The notes beneath the pieces were generated by a model. That model saw nothing but the letters and a program-made list of their open reading frames with translations, searched no databases and had not been told where the DNA came from. 41,110 bases of DNA from Virgibacillus dokdonensis (GTDB lineage: Bacteria > Bacillota > Bacilli > Bacillales > Amphibacillaceae), in the NCBI RefSeq assembly GCF_900166595.1, contig NZ_LT745762.1, positions 277,130 through 318,239 on the forward strand, read 5' to 3'. Every line of letters starts with the position of its first letter. Within the stretch, counting starts at the first letter, position 1. Shown here piece after piece: positions 18,242 to 27,602 of the stretch. The position numbers and the translations under genes were made by a program.

Positions 18242-18324
18242 TCACTTCCCTACGCTAGTACAAACTAGATCAGGTTCAAAGGGTCAAGTTTCCTTTCTCA
18301 GCAATAAAATTGCTCCCCTAGTGA
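18242..18324 (-). ncRNA. TPP (THI-box) riboswitch aptamer
   Basis: Minus-strand sequence has the invariant THI elements in order: GGGGAGC, CTGAGA, GACCCTTTGAACCTGATCT and GCGTAGGGAAGTGA. The closing stem P1 pairs TCACT with AGTGA. The expression platform is the terminator at 18177-18205. Controls tenA by transcription attenuation. This region fills most of the gap between tenA and cutC. Confidence 0.95.
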
Positions 18325-18482
18325 GATATATAATAACACTATGTATTGCCATTAAAGCATAGATGGTAGATTTAGGCAAAGGAAGTGAGGATAGTAGTAG
18401 GTTATTTGCATCTTTTTGGTCTATTAAAAGGCGCTCTCATCAGGTAGGATAAGGGTATTGTGTGTAAAGGAGAGGGTTGTTC

Positions 18483-19169
18483 ATGCTTTTAGAAGTTATT
18501 GCTACGAACTTAACGGATGTGATAGAAGCAGAGCAGTATGGAGCAGATCGGATTGAACTTAGCCCTGCGATGGCAGAAATAGGGCTTACACCAAGTTACG
18601 GTTTACTAAAAAAAGCGGTTGAAGCTGTCCATCTGCCTATAAATGTCATGGTTCGTCCGCATAGTCAATCATTTGTATACAACAAATACGATATAGACAC
18701 GATGAAGGAAGATATAGATCTGATTAAAAAGATGGGTGCAAACGGTATCGTTATAGGGGCATTGACTGCTGAAAAAACAGTTGATGAGGAAGTGTTGAAA
18801 CAGCTATTAGATGTGGCTGATGATTTAGAAGTAACTTTTCATCGGGCGTTTGATTTTGCTCGTGACCAAGAAGAAGCGTTAGCATGCTTGGCACAATATA
18901 AGCAAATAACGACAGTGTTAACTGCAGGAGGTAACTATAAAGCACCTGATGCAATTCCGCAGCTACAACGATTGATTCATTTGGCTGCGGATACACATGT
19001 AAATATGATGGTGGGGCATGGTTTAAAGCCAGCAACCTTTGCTGATGTATACGAGCAAGTGAAACCCCATGCATTCCACTTTGGTTCTGGCGCTAGAAGG
19101 AACGATTCATTCGCATATAAACTGGATCGCAGCAAGATACAACAAATAAAAAATATACTCCAAAAATAA
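18483..19169 (+). CDS. cutC: CutC-family protein
   Basis: A 228-aa TIM-barrel protein of the CutC family, first linked to copper homeostasis in E. coli; the biochemical role in Firmicutes is unsettled. Visible family motifs are YGADRIELS (about 19-27), NVMVRPH, GANGIVIGAL, FHRAFD, LTAGG and FHFGSGAR. I chose the ATG at 18483 because AAGGAGAGGG lies before it; an in-frame TTG two codons earlier sits too close to that site. A single-gene unit between the divergent tenA leader and the convergent app operon. Confidence 0.9.
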   Translation: MLLEVIATNLTDVIEAEQYGADRIELSPAMAEIGLTPSYGLLKKAVEAVHLPINVMVRPHSQSFVYNKYDIDTMKEDIDLIKKMGANGIVIGALTAEKTVDEEVLKQLLDVADDLEVTFHRAFDFARDQEEALACLAQYKQITTVLTAGGNYKAPDAIPQLQRLIHLAADTHVNMMVGHGLKPATFADVYEQVKPHAFHFGSGARRNDSFAYKLDRSKIQQIKNILQK

Positions 19170-19183
19170 ATCTGACATAGGTA

Positions 19184-19214
19184 GAGCCTGAGCTTATTAA
19201 ACAAGCTCAGGCTC
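19184..19214. terminator. Bidirectional terminator between cutC and appC
   Basis: GAGCCTGAGCTT pairs perfectly with AAGCTCAGGCTC around ATTAAAC, between the convergent stops at 19169 and 19225. T-rich DNA lies on both sides. Confidence 0.8.
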
Positions 19215-19224
19215 GCTTCATGCA

Positions 19225-20127
19225 TTATTTTTTTGATTTCGGATTGAAAGCGTCCTTAAACCCTTCACCGATAAAGTTGATGGATAAAATAGTTAATGTA
19301 ATTAATAAACCTGGTGGTAGCCAAATCCACCACAGATTTTCAAACGTGCCAGGATCGCGTGCTGCTTGTAGCATATTGCCCCAGCTTGGTGTACCGACAG
19401 GAACCCCAAATCCAAGGTAACTAAGTCCTGTCTCCGCCACGATCATCGCTGCTAATAACAGCGTTGCTTGAACGATAATCGTTGACATGACGTTAGGTAA
19501 TATATGTTTAATCATAACTTTAGAAGGCCTTGTTCCAATGGATATAGCACTCAACACATATTCATTTTCTTTTTCCGACATTACCTTGCTTCGAATTACC
19601 CTTGCAGCCCCTGTCCAGCTAAGCAAGCTGATAACAAGAATTAATGCTAACACTCCACTGTCAACAAAGATTGCTTGTAATACGATAACAAAAATGAGAA
19701 ATGGGAAGTTCATCATGAAATCGGTAAATCGCATGAGAATGCTGTCTACTATGTTACCGTAATACCCTGAAATGGTTCCTATTATTGTCGCAATGGTTAT
19801 AATAATGGTCATACAAGAAAAACCAATTAATAGTGACGTCCGCCCACCGTATAGCAGCATGGTGACAATATCTCTTCCAGCAGAATCTGCTCCAAGCCAA
19901 TGTTCAGCAGAAGGCGGCACTTCAACGAGTCTTGGGTTAATACGGCTCGGATCAATGTCTGATAAAAGTGAAGCTGACATCGATAATGCTGTTACAACGA
20001 ACAGGAAAATAAGACTTGCCATCGCAGGAATATTTCGGACAAACTTTTTACGAGCAATTCCCCATTGTGATAAGCTTTTCTTCTTTGGAGGGGCCAGCTG
20101 AACGGTTTGGTTTGTTGATGGTTCCAT
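19225..20127 (-). CDS. appC: Oligopeptide ABC transporter permease AppC
   Basis: Inner-membrane permease of a peptide importer. The 300-aa protein has a cytoplasmic start, then a first span (about 35-57). A lone loop carries EHWLGADSAGRDIVTMLLYG, the signature of the DppC/OppC group, and five further spans follow. The ATPase-docking EAA-type motif is YVLSAISIGTRPSKVMIKHILPN read in part as IGTRPSKVMIKHILPN. Last gene of the five-gene app operon; GGAGGTAGATTAA precedes the ATG. The order D-F-A-B-C matches B. subtilis app rather than opp. Confidence 0.92.
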   Translation of the reverse strand: MEPSTNQTVQLAPPKKKSLSQWGIARKKFVRNIPAMASLIFLFVVTALSMSASLLSDIDPSRINPRLVEVPPSAEHWLGADSAGRDIVTMLLYGGRTSLLIGFSCMTIIITIATIIGTISGYYGNIVDSILMRFTDFMMNFPFLIFVIVLQAIFVDSGVLALILVISLLSWTGAARVIRSKVMSEKENEYVLSAISIGTRPSKVMIKHILPNVMSTIIVQATLLLAAMIVAETGLSYLGFGVPVGTPSWGNMLQAARDPGTFENLWWIWLPPGLLITLTILSINFIGEGFKDAFNPKSKK

Positions 20128-20144
20128 TTAATCTACCTCCTCCA

Positions 20145-21110
20145 CTAATCTAATCGTATTCTAGGATCTACTAAAGCATAGAAAATATCAGCTAGTAGAT
20201 TTCCGATAAGTGTCATTACGGTTAGTAGCATTGTAACTGCCATAACGACGGTGTAATCTCGATTATTAATGGAATCTACAAATAATTGCCCTACCCCTGG
20301 GTATGTGAAAATGGTTTCAATAATAACAGAACCGCCAATAATACCAGCTAAATCAAATCCTAATAATGTAACGATAGGAATAACAGAATTACGTAAAATA
20401 TGTTTATTATATATTTTCCTTTCTGGCGTTCCTTTTGCACGTGCCATACGTACAAAATCTTTTTGAGAACTTTCAATCATGTCATTACGTAAAAATTGCG
20501 TATAGCTAGCAATGGGTAATAAACCAAGACATAATGACGGTAAGATAGCATGTTCTACTTTACTAATAATATATTCCCATGTTCCAGGATCTACCCCCGA
20601 ACCAATACTTCCAGTCGCTGGAAGCCATCCTAATTGAAAGGAAACAAAGTAAATAAACAATAAGGCTGCTACAAAACTCGGCATGGCAAGTGCTAAATAA
20701 TTTAATACTTGTACACCATAGTCGCCTAATGTGTAGGGATGGCGGCCTGCGTATCTCCCCATTAAAAAGGAAACTATGTATGTAATAATCATGGCTACGA
20801 CGGCTAATAATATGGTATTAGGCAGTCGCGATAATATTAATTCTGAAGCGGGCATTTTATGCACGAAGGATTGTCCAAAATCCCCTTGAAAAAATCCACT
20901 AATCCAGTTTAAATACTGCACATAAATGGGATCGTTATAGCCAAGCTTCTCCCGCATTTCTTCAATATAAGCTGGATCTGTATTTAATGGATCAATCCTC
21001 CCTGTAAGGGCATCTCCTGGCATAAGGTTTGCCAGGAAAAATACCACTACAGAGACCAGGAAAATAATGGGGATCATGATGGCTATTCTTCGTAAAGTGT
21101 ATATGAGCAT
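20145..21110 (-). CDS. appB: Oligopeptide ABC transporter permease AppB
   Basis: Partner permease of AppC. The 321-aa protein opens MLIYTLRRIAIMIP, the standard first helix of DppB/OppB proteins. It has PGDAL and LGYNDPIYVQYLNWISGFFQGDFG in the first external loop (quoted partly), the docking loop ARAKGTPERKIYNKHILRN and the terminal VDPRIRLD typical of the family. Six membrane spans are expected. It lies 17 bases from appC and 32 from appA, in one operon. Confidence 0.92.
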   Translation of the reverse strand: MLIYTLRRIAIMIPIIFLVSVVVFFLANLMPGDALTGRIDPLNTDPAYIEEMREKLGYNDPIYVQYLNWISGFFQGDFGQSFVHKMPASELILSRLPNTILLAVVAMIITYIVSFLMGRYAGRHPYTLGDYGVQVLNYLALAMPSFVAALLFIYFVSFQLGWLPATGSIGSGVDPGTWEYIISKVEHAILPSLCLGLLPIASYTQFLRNDMIESSQKDFVRMARAKGTPERKIYNKHILRNSVIPIVTLLGFDLAGIIGGSVIIETIFTYPGVGQLFVDSINNRDYTVVMAVTMLLTVMTLIGNLLADIFYALVDPRIRLD

Positions 21111-21142
21111 ATTATTTTCCCCTTATTTATTAGTTTTATAGT

Positions 21143-22903
21143 CTATTCTTCATCAGCGTTTGTTACCCACCATAAATGTGTGTCTTGCTGAGCTGTAAAG
21201 GAATTGGTGTGAACATTTTGTAGACGTTTGTTCACTGCATAGACGTCCACTGGTGCGTATAGGAAAATGTTTGGCAATTCATCGTTAATCAATTTTTGCC
21301 ATTCAGCATATACATCTTTACGGTATTCTTGATCAAAAGCTTCATCGCTAAGTCCTTTTTCAATTAACTCATCTGACTCTTCATTCACCCAACGAGCAAA
21401 GTTTGATACGCTATCTGATTTCCACAAACCAGTTGGATCTGGGTCAGAAGCAAGCCCCCAAGCGCCCATAAATGTTTCCACCGATTCCTCATCTTTTTCC
21501 AGGACATCATAGAATAAATTAAATTCTTTTAGACCACCGTTTAATTTCGCATTAATTCCAACATCTTGCCAATTCTGTAAAATGTATTGAGCACGTGGCT
21601 CAGAAATATCTGAACCTGACATCGTATCGAAGTTTACTGTAAACTCTTCTCCGTCTGGGTTCTCACGCCAACCATCCTCATTAGTATCCACGTAACCAGC
21701 TTCATCTAATAGTTCTTTCGCTTTTTCAGGGTCATAACTGTAATCTTCTAGTTCTGCTTGATCCGCATATGCCCAGCTGACAGGAGGTACTGGTGCTCCA
21801 ATTACCTCACCAAGACCATTGGAAAAGGAATCGAGAATTCCTTGCACGTCGATTGCATAAGCCATTGCTTTACGAAGTTGTTTGTTTTGGAACTTCTTAT
21901 TATCCATTACGTTAACGCCTTCTTCAGCATCCCAATGCCCCAATTTAAAGCCGATATAGTTAAAGCCCAGTGCTGGTTCCTCAATTGCTTCTACGTTATC
22001 TAATTCTTTTATTTCCGGGTATTGGCTACTTGGAGCTTGCATAATATCGATCTCTCCATTCTTAAGGGATCCAGTTGCTACGGAAGCATCAATAACTTTA
22101 TAAACGACGCCATCCAAGTATGGTTCCCCTTGCCAATAATCTGCATACTTTTCCATTTCTACCATTTCACCTGGTACAACGTTTGTTACCTTGAATGGTC
22201 CAGTACCAATTGGGTTTTTACGTACAGCGTCTGATTCTGGTAAATCAGCTACTTCTATCCCATCATAATGGTGCTTTGGCATTGGATAGGTCCATAGATT
22301 TGTAATTGTATTTGGCGCAACGTCTGTTAACGTTAATACGATTGTTTTTTCATCAACAATTTCAATGCCGGAAATGCTGTCTGCTTCTCCTTTGTTATAT
22401 GCTTCTGCACCTTCAATCATATTGACATTTGTGTAGCGCATTCCCTCGTAATCTTTGTGAGCAATAACTTCATAGGAATAGGCAATGTCCTCGGTAGTCA
22501 GTGGCTCCCCGTCATGCCATGTAATACCATCTTTTAGCGTGAAAGTGACGGTATTATTATCTTCGTCTACCTCAAAATCCGCCATACCAGGTTCAGGTTG
22601 TAATTCATCATTCGTATCGACTAAGCTATCCGTTACAAACCTTAAAATTTTGTCATCATCTTCTCCTTCGTATAATCCACGCTCCAACAAGCCTTGAAAC
22701 GGTTGCGTAAAAGCAAATGTTACAGTGCCACCTTTTTTAGGCTCTCCTTCTTCTTTAGCATCATCGTCAGACCCTTCTGCTTCTTCTGTTTTATCGTCTC
22801 CTTCAGCATTGCCTTTCTCCGACGTGTTATCTGCACATGCTGCTAAAAATAAAGTGAACGAAAGGAAAATGAATAAAAACAACCAAACTTTCTTTTTCAA
22901 CAA
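21143..22903 (-). CDS. appA: Oligopeptide-binding lipoprotein AppA
   Basis: Extracellular substrate-binding protein of the app importer. The 586-aa protein has a lipoprotein signal with lipobox LAAC (Cys23) and a very acidic linker of about 35 residues. The SBP_bac_5 fold follows (KKGGTVTFAFTQPFQG, LKDGITWHDGEPLTTEDIAYSY, GTGPFKV, NKQLRKAMAYAID). The starts are tandem TTG codons behind GGGGGAG. Acidic composition is mild, compatible with a salt-tolerant host. In B. subtilis 168 appA is frameshifted; here it is intact. Which peptides it binds cannot be told. Confidence 0.92.
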   Translation of the reverse strand: MLKKKVWLFLFIFLSFTLFLAACADNTSEKGNAEGDDKTEEAEGSDDDAKEEGEPKKGGTVTFAFTQPFQGLLERGLYEGEDDDKILRFVTDSLVDTNDELQPEPGMADFEVDEDNNTVTFTLKDGITWHDGEPLTTEDIAYSYEVIAHKDYEGMRYTNVNMIEGAEAYNKGEADSISGIEIVDEKTIVLTLTDVAPNTITNLWTYPMPKHHYDGIEVADLPESDAVRKNPIGTGPFKVTNVVPGEMVEMEKYADYWQGEPYLDGVVYKVIDASVATGSLKNGEIDIMQAPSSQYPEIKELDNVEAIEEPALGFNYIGFKLGHWDAEEGVNVMDNKKFQNKQLRKAMAYAIDVQGILDSFSNGLGEVIGAPVPPVSWAYADQAELEDYSYDPEKAKELLDEAGYVDTNEDGWRENPDGEEFTVNFDTMSGSDISEPRAQYILQNWQDVGINAKLNGGLKEFNLFYDVLEKDEESVETFMGAWGLASDPDPTGLWKSDSVSNFARWVNEESDELIEKGLSDEAFDQEYRKDVYAEWQKLINDELPNIFLYAPVDVYAVNKRLQNVHTNSFTAQQDTHLWWVTNADEE

Positions 22904-22926
22904 TGACTCCCCCTTAAATGGTTTTA

Positions 22927-23940
22927 TTATTGGTTCTCATATAAAAGACATGCGACCTGGTGGTTAGGCCTCACCTCCTTTAATTGAGGTACAAATTCTT
23001 TACATTTCTCCATTGCCATTGGACATCTCGTATGAAAAACGCATCCCCTTGGCGGGTTTTGTGGATTTGGAACATCGCCTTTTAAGATAATGCGCTCCTT
23101 CTTTATTAGTGGATTCGGTTCAGGAATGGCAGAAATGAGTGCTTGTGTATAAGGATGCAATGGTTCTCTATAAATGGATTCATTATCTCCAACTTCCACC
23201 ATTTTACCTAAATACATGACGCCGATTTGATCACTCATATGTTTGACAACACTTAAGTCATGGGCAATGAATAAATATGTTAAATCAAACTCTTCTTGCA
23301 GTTCTTTTAAAAGGTTTAATACTTGTGATTGGATGGAGACATCAAGTGCACTAACTGGTTCATCTGCAACAATTAATTTAGGGTTTAAAGCAAGTGCTCG
23401 TGCTATTCCAATCCGTTGTCGTTGTCCCCCAGAAAATTCATGTGGGTATTTATAATAATCTTCTTCACGTAGACCGACGCGTTTTAATAGGTGTTGTACT
23501 TCGGGTTTTAAGTCTTTATGTGATTTATTTCTATAATTACGAATAGGCTCATCTACTAAATGGCCAACCATCATTTTCGGATTTAATGAAGCATATGGAT
23601 CTTGAAAAACCATTTGATAATCCTGTCTCGCTTTCCGAAGTTTGGAACCGCTTACTTTAGTAATGTTTTCCCCTTCAAAGAAAATATTTCCATCAGTAGC
23701 ATCTGTGAGCCTTAAAATGGTGCGTCCTGCGGTAGATTTTCCGCAACCTGATTCACCAACAAGACCGAACGTCTCTCCTTTTCTAAGTGTAAGGGAAATA
23801 TCATCTACTGCTTTCACATCACCTGTTTTTCGTTTGAAAAATCCAGTATGAATGGGATAATATTTTTTTAAATTTCGGACTTCTAAAAGTATATCCTTTT
23901 GTGTTAAATCTTTTTTCTTTACTTCGGCAGTTTGCATCAT
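22927..23940 (-). CDS. appF: Oligopeptide ABC transporter ATPase AppF
   Basis: Cytoplasmic ATPase that powers the app importer with AppD. The 337-aa protein has the Walker A GLVGESGCGKST, Q-loop VFQDPYASLNPK, ABC signature FSGGQRQR, Walker B LIVADEPVSALDV and switch His in IAHDLSV. The C-terminal oligopeptide/dipeptide domain has a cysteine group (CVFHTRCPMAMEKC...ACLL), which in this family binds or structures a cluster. Its ATG overlaps the appD stop codon by 4 bases, so the two ATPases are made in balance. Confidence 0.93.
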   Translation of the reverse strand: MMQTAEVKKKDLTQKDILLEVRNLKKYYPIHTGFFKRKTGDVKAVDDISLTLRKGETFGLVGESGCGKSTAGRTILRLTDATDGNIFFEGENITKVSGSKLRKARQDYQMVFQDPYASLNPKMMVGHLVDEPIRNYRNKSHKDLKPEVQHLLKRVGLREEDYYKYPHEFSGGQRQRIGIARALALNPKLIVADEPVSALDVSIQSQVLNLLKELQEEFDLTYLFIAHDLSVVKHMSDQIGVMYLGKMVEVGDNESIYREPLHPYTQALISAIPEPNPLIKKERIILKGDVPNPQNPPRGCVFHTRCPMAMEKCKEFVPQLKEVRPNHQVACLLYENQ

Positions 23941-24971
23941 ACGTTTTCTACCTCCTTAGCATAGGATGTTTCTTTTGGATAACACTCGTTATATAAGAGG
24001 CAGCGTGCATAGTGATCATCATCCACTTTAGCAAGTTGTGGTGTTACAAGTGGACAATCTCCAAAAGCCTTTGGGCATCTATCTGTAAAGCGACACCCTA
24101 CTTCAGGCATGCTTTCCAATGAAGGTACAACACCATCAATAGTGTTTAATTTGTCCTTTGTCTGGTCCATTTTAGGTATGCTATCTAGTAATGACTGTGT
24201 GTATGGGTGTTTTGGTTGCGTAAATAGATCTACAACACTAGCCTCTTCCACAATTTTACCAGCATACATGACAATGACTCTGTCAGCCATTTCTGCTACA
24301 ACACCTAAATCATGGGTAATAAGCATTATGGCCATATTCACTTTGTTTTGGATATCTTTAAGTAACTCTAGTATTTGCGCCTGAATGGTTACATCTAATG
24401 CTGTAGTAGGTTCATCTGCAATTAAAAGCTTCGGTTGTAAAGCAATTGCCATAGCGATGACTACACGCTGACGCATTCCACCAGACAATTGGTGAGGATA
24501 TTCATTAAGAATTTTTTCTGGACGTGATATCCCCACTTGTTTTAACAAATCAATTGCTTTATGATTTGCTTCCTGCTTAGAAATGTCTAAATGATTAAAT
24601 AAAATCTCGCGCATTTGCCATCCAATTGAAAAAACGGGATTTAAAGCTGTCATTGGTTCTTGGAAAATCATTGCAATATCTTTACCACGAATTTGGTTCA
24701 TTTCCTTTTCGGACTTTTGTACCAAATTTTCTCCATTAAAAAGAACTTCTCCATCTGAAATTTTAGAATTTATCTTTGGAAGAAGCTGCATAATTGATAA
24801 TGACATTACACTCTTTCCACAGCCTGATTCACCAACAACGCAAACTATTTCTTTAGGTTTCACGTTAAAATTCACGTCTACTACAGCGTGATGTAATTCA
24901 TCATTTATCAAAAAACCTGTATGTAAATTCTTTATATCAAGTACGTTTTGATCTTGCTGTTCTTGAGACAA
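23937..24971 (-). CDS. appD: Oligopeptide ABC transporter ATPase AppD
   Basis: First gene of the app operon. The 344-aa ATPase has the Walker A VVGESGCGKS, Q-loop MIFQEPMTALNP, signature LSGGMRQRV, Walker B LLIADEPTTALDV and switch His in ITHDLGV. The C-terminal cysteine-containing domain reads CRFTDRCPKAFGDC...ARCLL. It starts with TTG behind a very strong GGGGGG site. A promoter with TTGTGA and TATAAA lies about 90 bases upstream. Confidence 0.93.
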   Translation of the reverse strand: MSQEQQDQNVLDIKNLHTGFLINDELHHAVVDVNFNVKPKEIVCVVGESGCGKSVMSLSIMQLLPKINSKISDGEVLFNGENLVQKSEKEMNQIRGKDIAMIFQEPMTALNPVFSIGWQMREILFNHLDISKQEANHKAIDLLKQVGISRPEKILNEYPHQLSGGMRQRVVIAMAIALQPKLLIADEPTTALDVTIQAQILELLKDIQNKVNMAIMLITHDLGVVAEMADRVIVMYAGKIVEEASVVDLFTQPKHPYTQSLLDSIPKMDQTKDKLNTIDGVVPSLESMPEVGCRFTDRCPKAFGDCPLVTPQLAKVDDDHYARCLLYNECYPKETSYAKEVENV

Positions 24972-25060
24972 CTTAAGCCCCCCTTATTGTTAAATTCAAT
25001 AAATCGTAATTTTTCTGTTATTTGAGAGTATATAATATTTATTATTTTTTAACAAGTCTA

Positions 25061-25090
25061 TTTATACTTTTATTAGGAATTTTTTCACAA
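25061..25090 (-). promoter_or_regulatory. Candidate promoter of appDFABC
   Basis: On the minus strand TTGTGA (25090-25085), an 18-base spacer, then TATAAA (25066-25061), giving a leader of about 80 bases before the appD TTG. No operator or riboswitch recognised in the leader. Confidence 0.4.
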
Positions 25091-25212
25091 CTATAATAAT
25101 AAAGTACTATGCTTTGTAATGAGAGGCATTTTCCTGATATAAAATCATTTTTATACCAAAGCATATGGTGAAAATTAAAAGATAATGAATATACATCTGG
25201 TTTTAAATTTGA

Positions 25213-25247
25213 ACTATAGAAAAGTATAGAGATTACAGTATAAACCA
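25213..25247 (+). repeat. Family-1 dispersed repeat, 5' half
   Basis: AACTATAGAAAAGTATAGAG and TACAGTATAAACC resemble the first half of the family-1 consensus; the hairpin half is missing. The rest of the 24972-25396 gap is AT-rich and shows only the appD promoter. Confidence 0.4.
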
Positions 25248-25396
25248 ATTTTTAAAAGCCAGTATGCCAAATTAAGTTCAAAACAGTTCATATAAGCAAC
25301 TAAATTGCAGAAAATAAAGAAAGGTGCCATAATATACTGCATAAAATTATCGATAAATGTTAATTTTAAATAACAACAAAGAATAGGGTGAAGATG

Positions 25397-26488
25397 ATGA
25401 ATAAATTGTTTGAACAAGGGTATCTCGGAACATATGTGTTAAAAAATCGCTATATTTTAGCTCCAATGACAAGAGTAAGCTCTGAAGCAGATGGAACACC
25501 GAATGAGCGCGTTCAGCGTTATTATGAACGATATGCTAAAGGTGGCTTCGCTGTTGTTATTACAGAAGGCGTTTATCCTGACACGAAATATAGTCAAGCA
25601 TATGAATTTCAAGGAGGCTTAGCCACGGAAAAGCATGCTACGCATTGGAAGCCAATTGTAGAAAGTGTACAATCCCATGGAGCGTTGATGATTGCGCAAT
25701 TGATGCATGGTGGAGCTCAAACGCAAGGGAATTTTTATACAAATGTTACCGTAGCACCATCGCCGTTTACTCCTCCAAGTGATAAGGCAGAAATCTATGG
25801 TGGTAGCGGTCGGTATCCAGAAGCAAAGGAATTAACCCTTCATGAAATTGAAGAAGTGAAACAGGGCTTTGTTCAATCCGCAAAGTATGCAAAGAAGGCT
25901 GGGTTTGATGGAGTCGAATTACATGGAGCAAATGGTTACTTACTTGATGAATTTTTATCAGCAAATATTAATCAGAGAAATGATCAGTATGGAGGTAGTG
26001 TAGAAAATCGAGTTCGACTGTTAAAGGAACTTATAGCTGATGTGAAAGAAGCAGTTGGCGGGACAATGATTGTAGGAATTCGTATTTCTCAACTAAAAGC
26101 TACCGATAAAAGCTATACATGGTCTGGTGGAGAGGAAGAAGCATCAATCATCTTTTCTGAACTAGGAAAAACGGATGTCGACTATATTCATATTTCCGAT
26201 GATGATGCAATGACACCTGGATTTGGTGAAGGAACAATGACGATGTCAGAGGTAGCGAAAAAATATGCTGGGAAGCCGGTTATTGCTTGCGGACGTTTAG
26301 GCGATCCGGAAAAAGCAGAAGCAGTTATCGAGCAAGGAAAGGCTGATTTTATAGCTATTGCTCGTCAAGCGTTAGCGAACCCTGATACTCCAAATCGGGT
26401 GAAAAATGGGGAAGAGCTACAAGCATTTGATGGAAAAGCAATATTGACACCAAAAGCATACGTAAAAGATTTTGAATTAGAAATGTAA
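25397..26488 (+). CDS. NADH:flavin oxidoreductase, old yellow enzyme family
   Basis: A 363-aa FMN-dependent ene-reductase-type TIM barrel. Motifs are NRYILAPMTR (FMN phosphate side), AQLMHGG, VELHGANGYLLDEFLSANIN (the His-Asn pair that grips the substrate carbonyl) and NQRNDQYGGSVENRVR. IACGRLGDPEKAEAVI and DFIAIARQALANPD bind the FMN phosphate. These enzymes reduce activated C=C bonds or nitro compounds using NAD(P)H; the natural substrate is unknown. AGGGTGA lies 6 bases before the second of two adjacent ATGs, which I take as the start. Monocistronic, with its own terminator. Confidence 0.9.
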   Translation: MNKLFEQGYLGTYVLKNRYILAPMTRVSSEADGTPNERVQRYYERYAKGGFAVVITEGVYPDTKYSQAYEFQGGLATEKHATHWKPIVESVQSHGALMIAQLMHGGAQTQGNFYTNVTVAPSPFTPPSDKAEIYGGSGRYPEAKELTLHEIEEVKQGFVQSAKYAKKAGFDGVELHGANGYLLDEFLSANINQRNDQYGGSVENRVRLLKELIADVKEAVGGTMIVGIRISQLKATDKSYTWSGGEEEASIIFSELGKTDVDYIHISDDDAMTPGFGEGTMTMSEVAKKYAGKPVIACGRLGDPEKAEAVIEQGKADFIAIARQALANPDTPNRVKNGEELQAFDGKAILTPKAYVKDFELEM

Positions 26489-26493
26489 TATAT

Positions 26494-26552
26494 AAACAAC
26501 TGTCGCAAATAGAAGCATGCATAAGGGTGCTTTTATTTATGGCAGTTGTTTT
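26494..26552 (+). terminator. Terminator of the flavin oxidoreductase gene
   Basis: AAACAACTG pairs with CAGTTGTTT, with an inner AAATAGAAGC/GCTTTTATTT stem, then a T-run (GTTTTTTA). Confidence 0.85.
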
Positions 26553-26723
26553 TTACTGACTTTAAAGGAAATATAAGGAGCTGAGATGAATATAGTTCAA
26601 AAAAAGAACAATTGGATCGAGTATATAACTTGCAATAACTTATGTTCATATGCTATAGTTTTAAAAATTTACCCTTATACTAGAGAATATTAAAAAAATA
26701 ACATATAAAGGAGGTATCTATAG

Positions 26724-27260
26724 ATGAGAAATGTAACATTAGAAACCGTGTTCCTACATCCTGTTACACAGCGTTATTTAAAACGTTCAGGTATAGCTCA
26801 TGCAATTGCGGTTGCGGAATATGCATTTGATCTTGCCAAGCAGTATCATGTAAACCGTGATCATGCTACGAAGGCGGCTCTCTTGCATGATGTAGGGCAT
26901 TATACGTGGTATACAGAAGGAAAATGGGATTATGACAAATATCGAAAAAATGATATTCATGCAATTAAAGGTGCTAGCCGTGCGCATAAATTACTCATTC
27001 GCATTGGCGAGGACCCTCAAGTAGCTAAAGAAATAGCTGTAGCTATATTGTTGCATACGGATTCTTACTTGCCGAATGGCGAATTACAATTAAAACCATT
27101 ACAGCAAGTTGTACACTTGGCAGATGAAGCTGATGAAGAAACTGGTGGGAACCATCATTACAAGCGCATTGATGACGAATCGGCCTTAGAGCGAATTCAG
27201 TTGTTAGATCAAAAGATCACGCAATGGTTAAGCATGAACGAGATGAAACATATTATCTAA
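26724..27260 (+). CDS. HD-domain phosphohydrolase
   Basis: A 178-aa HD-superfamily protein. The metal-binding residues are His in SGIAHAIAVAEYA, His-Asp in ALLHDVGHY and Asp in HLADEADEE. LLHTDSYLP supplies a further His. The order is like that of YqeK (diadenosine tetraphosphate hydrolase), but similarity is to the HD fold in general and the substrate is not known. AAGGAGG precedes the ATG. It stands alone; the 27261-27572 stretch after it is AT-rich and shows no gene or clear terminator. Confidence 0.75.
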   Translation: MRNVTLETVFLHPVTQRYLKRSGIAHAIAVAEYAFDLAKQYHVNRDHATKAALLHDVGHYTWYTEGKWDYDKYRKNDIHAIKGASRAHKLLIRIGEDPQVAKEIAVAILLHTDSYLPNGELQLKPLQQVVHLADEADEETGGNHHYKRIDDESALERIQLLDQKITQWLSMNEMKHII

Positions 27261-27602
27261 AATGAATGACAAGTAGGAAAGCATACTGTATGGATTGGAG
27301 CTTTAATCTATCTCCTGTCCCATTTTCCTTGCTTTCTTGTTTTACATAATCGCTGTTGCTTCAATAAAAAGCACCCCTTCTTTATCTCCCCTCTGTAAAA
27401 AAACATTTATTTAACGTCAGGCATGAATTTTTCATTTTCTACTTTCCTCATATTATCATTTTTTTTCGTTTGTACAACTGAAACGTATACGAGTTAAGTG
27501 AATTTATGCTGGGCACATCAACCACTAGGTATTCATATAGTAAAAATAAAATATTAAAAATGGGAGGTTATTCTACTGCCATTATATCAAAGTTATCTTT
27601 CT

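Noticed and set aside
18751..19074. 107-codon frame opposite cutC
   Set aside because: A shadow of cutC; the same holds for the long frames opposite appA, appB, appC, appD, glvA and the transglutaminase-like gene.
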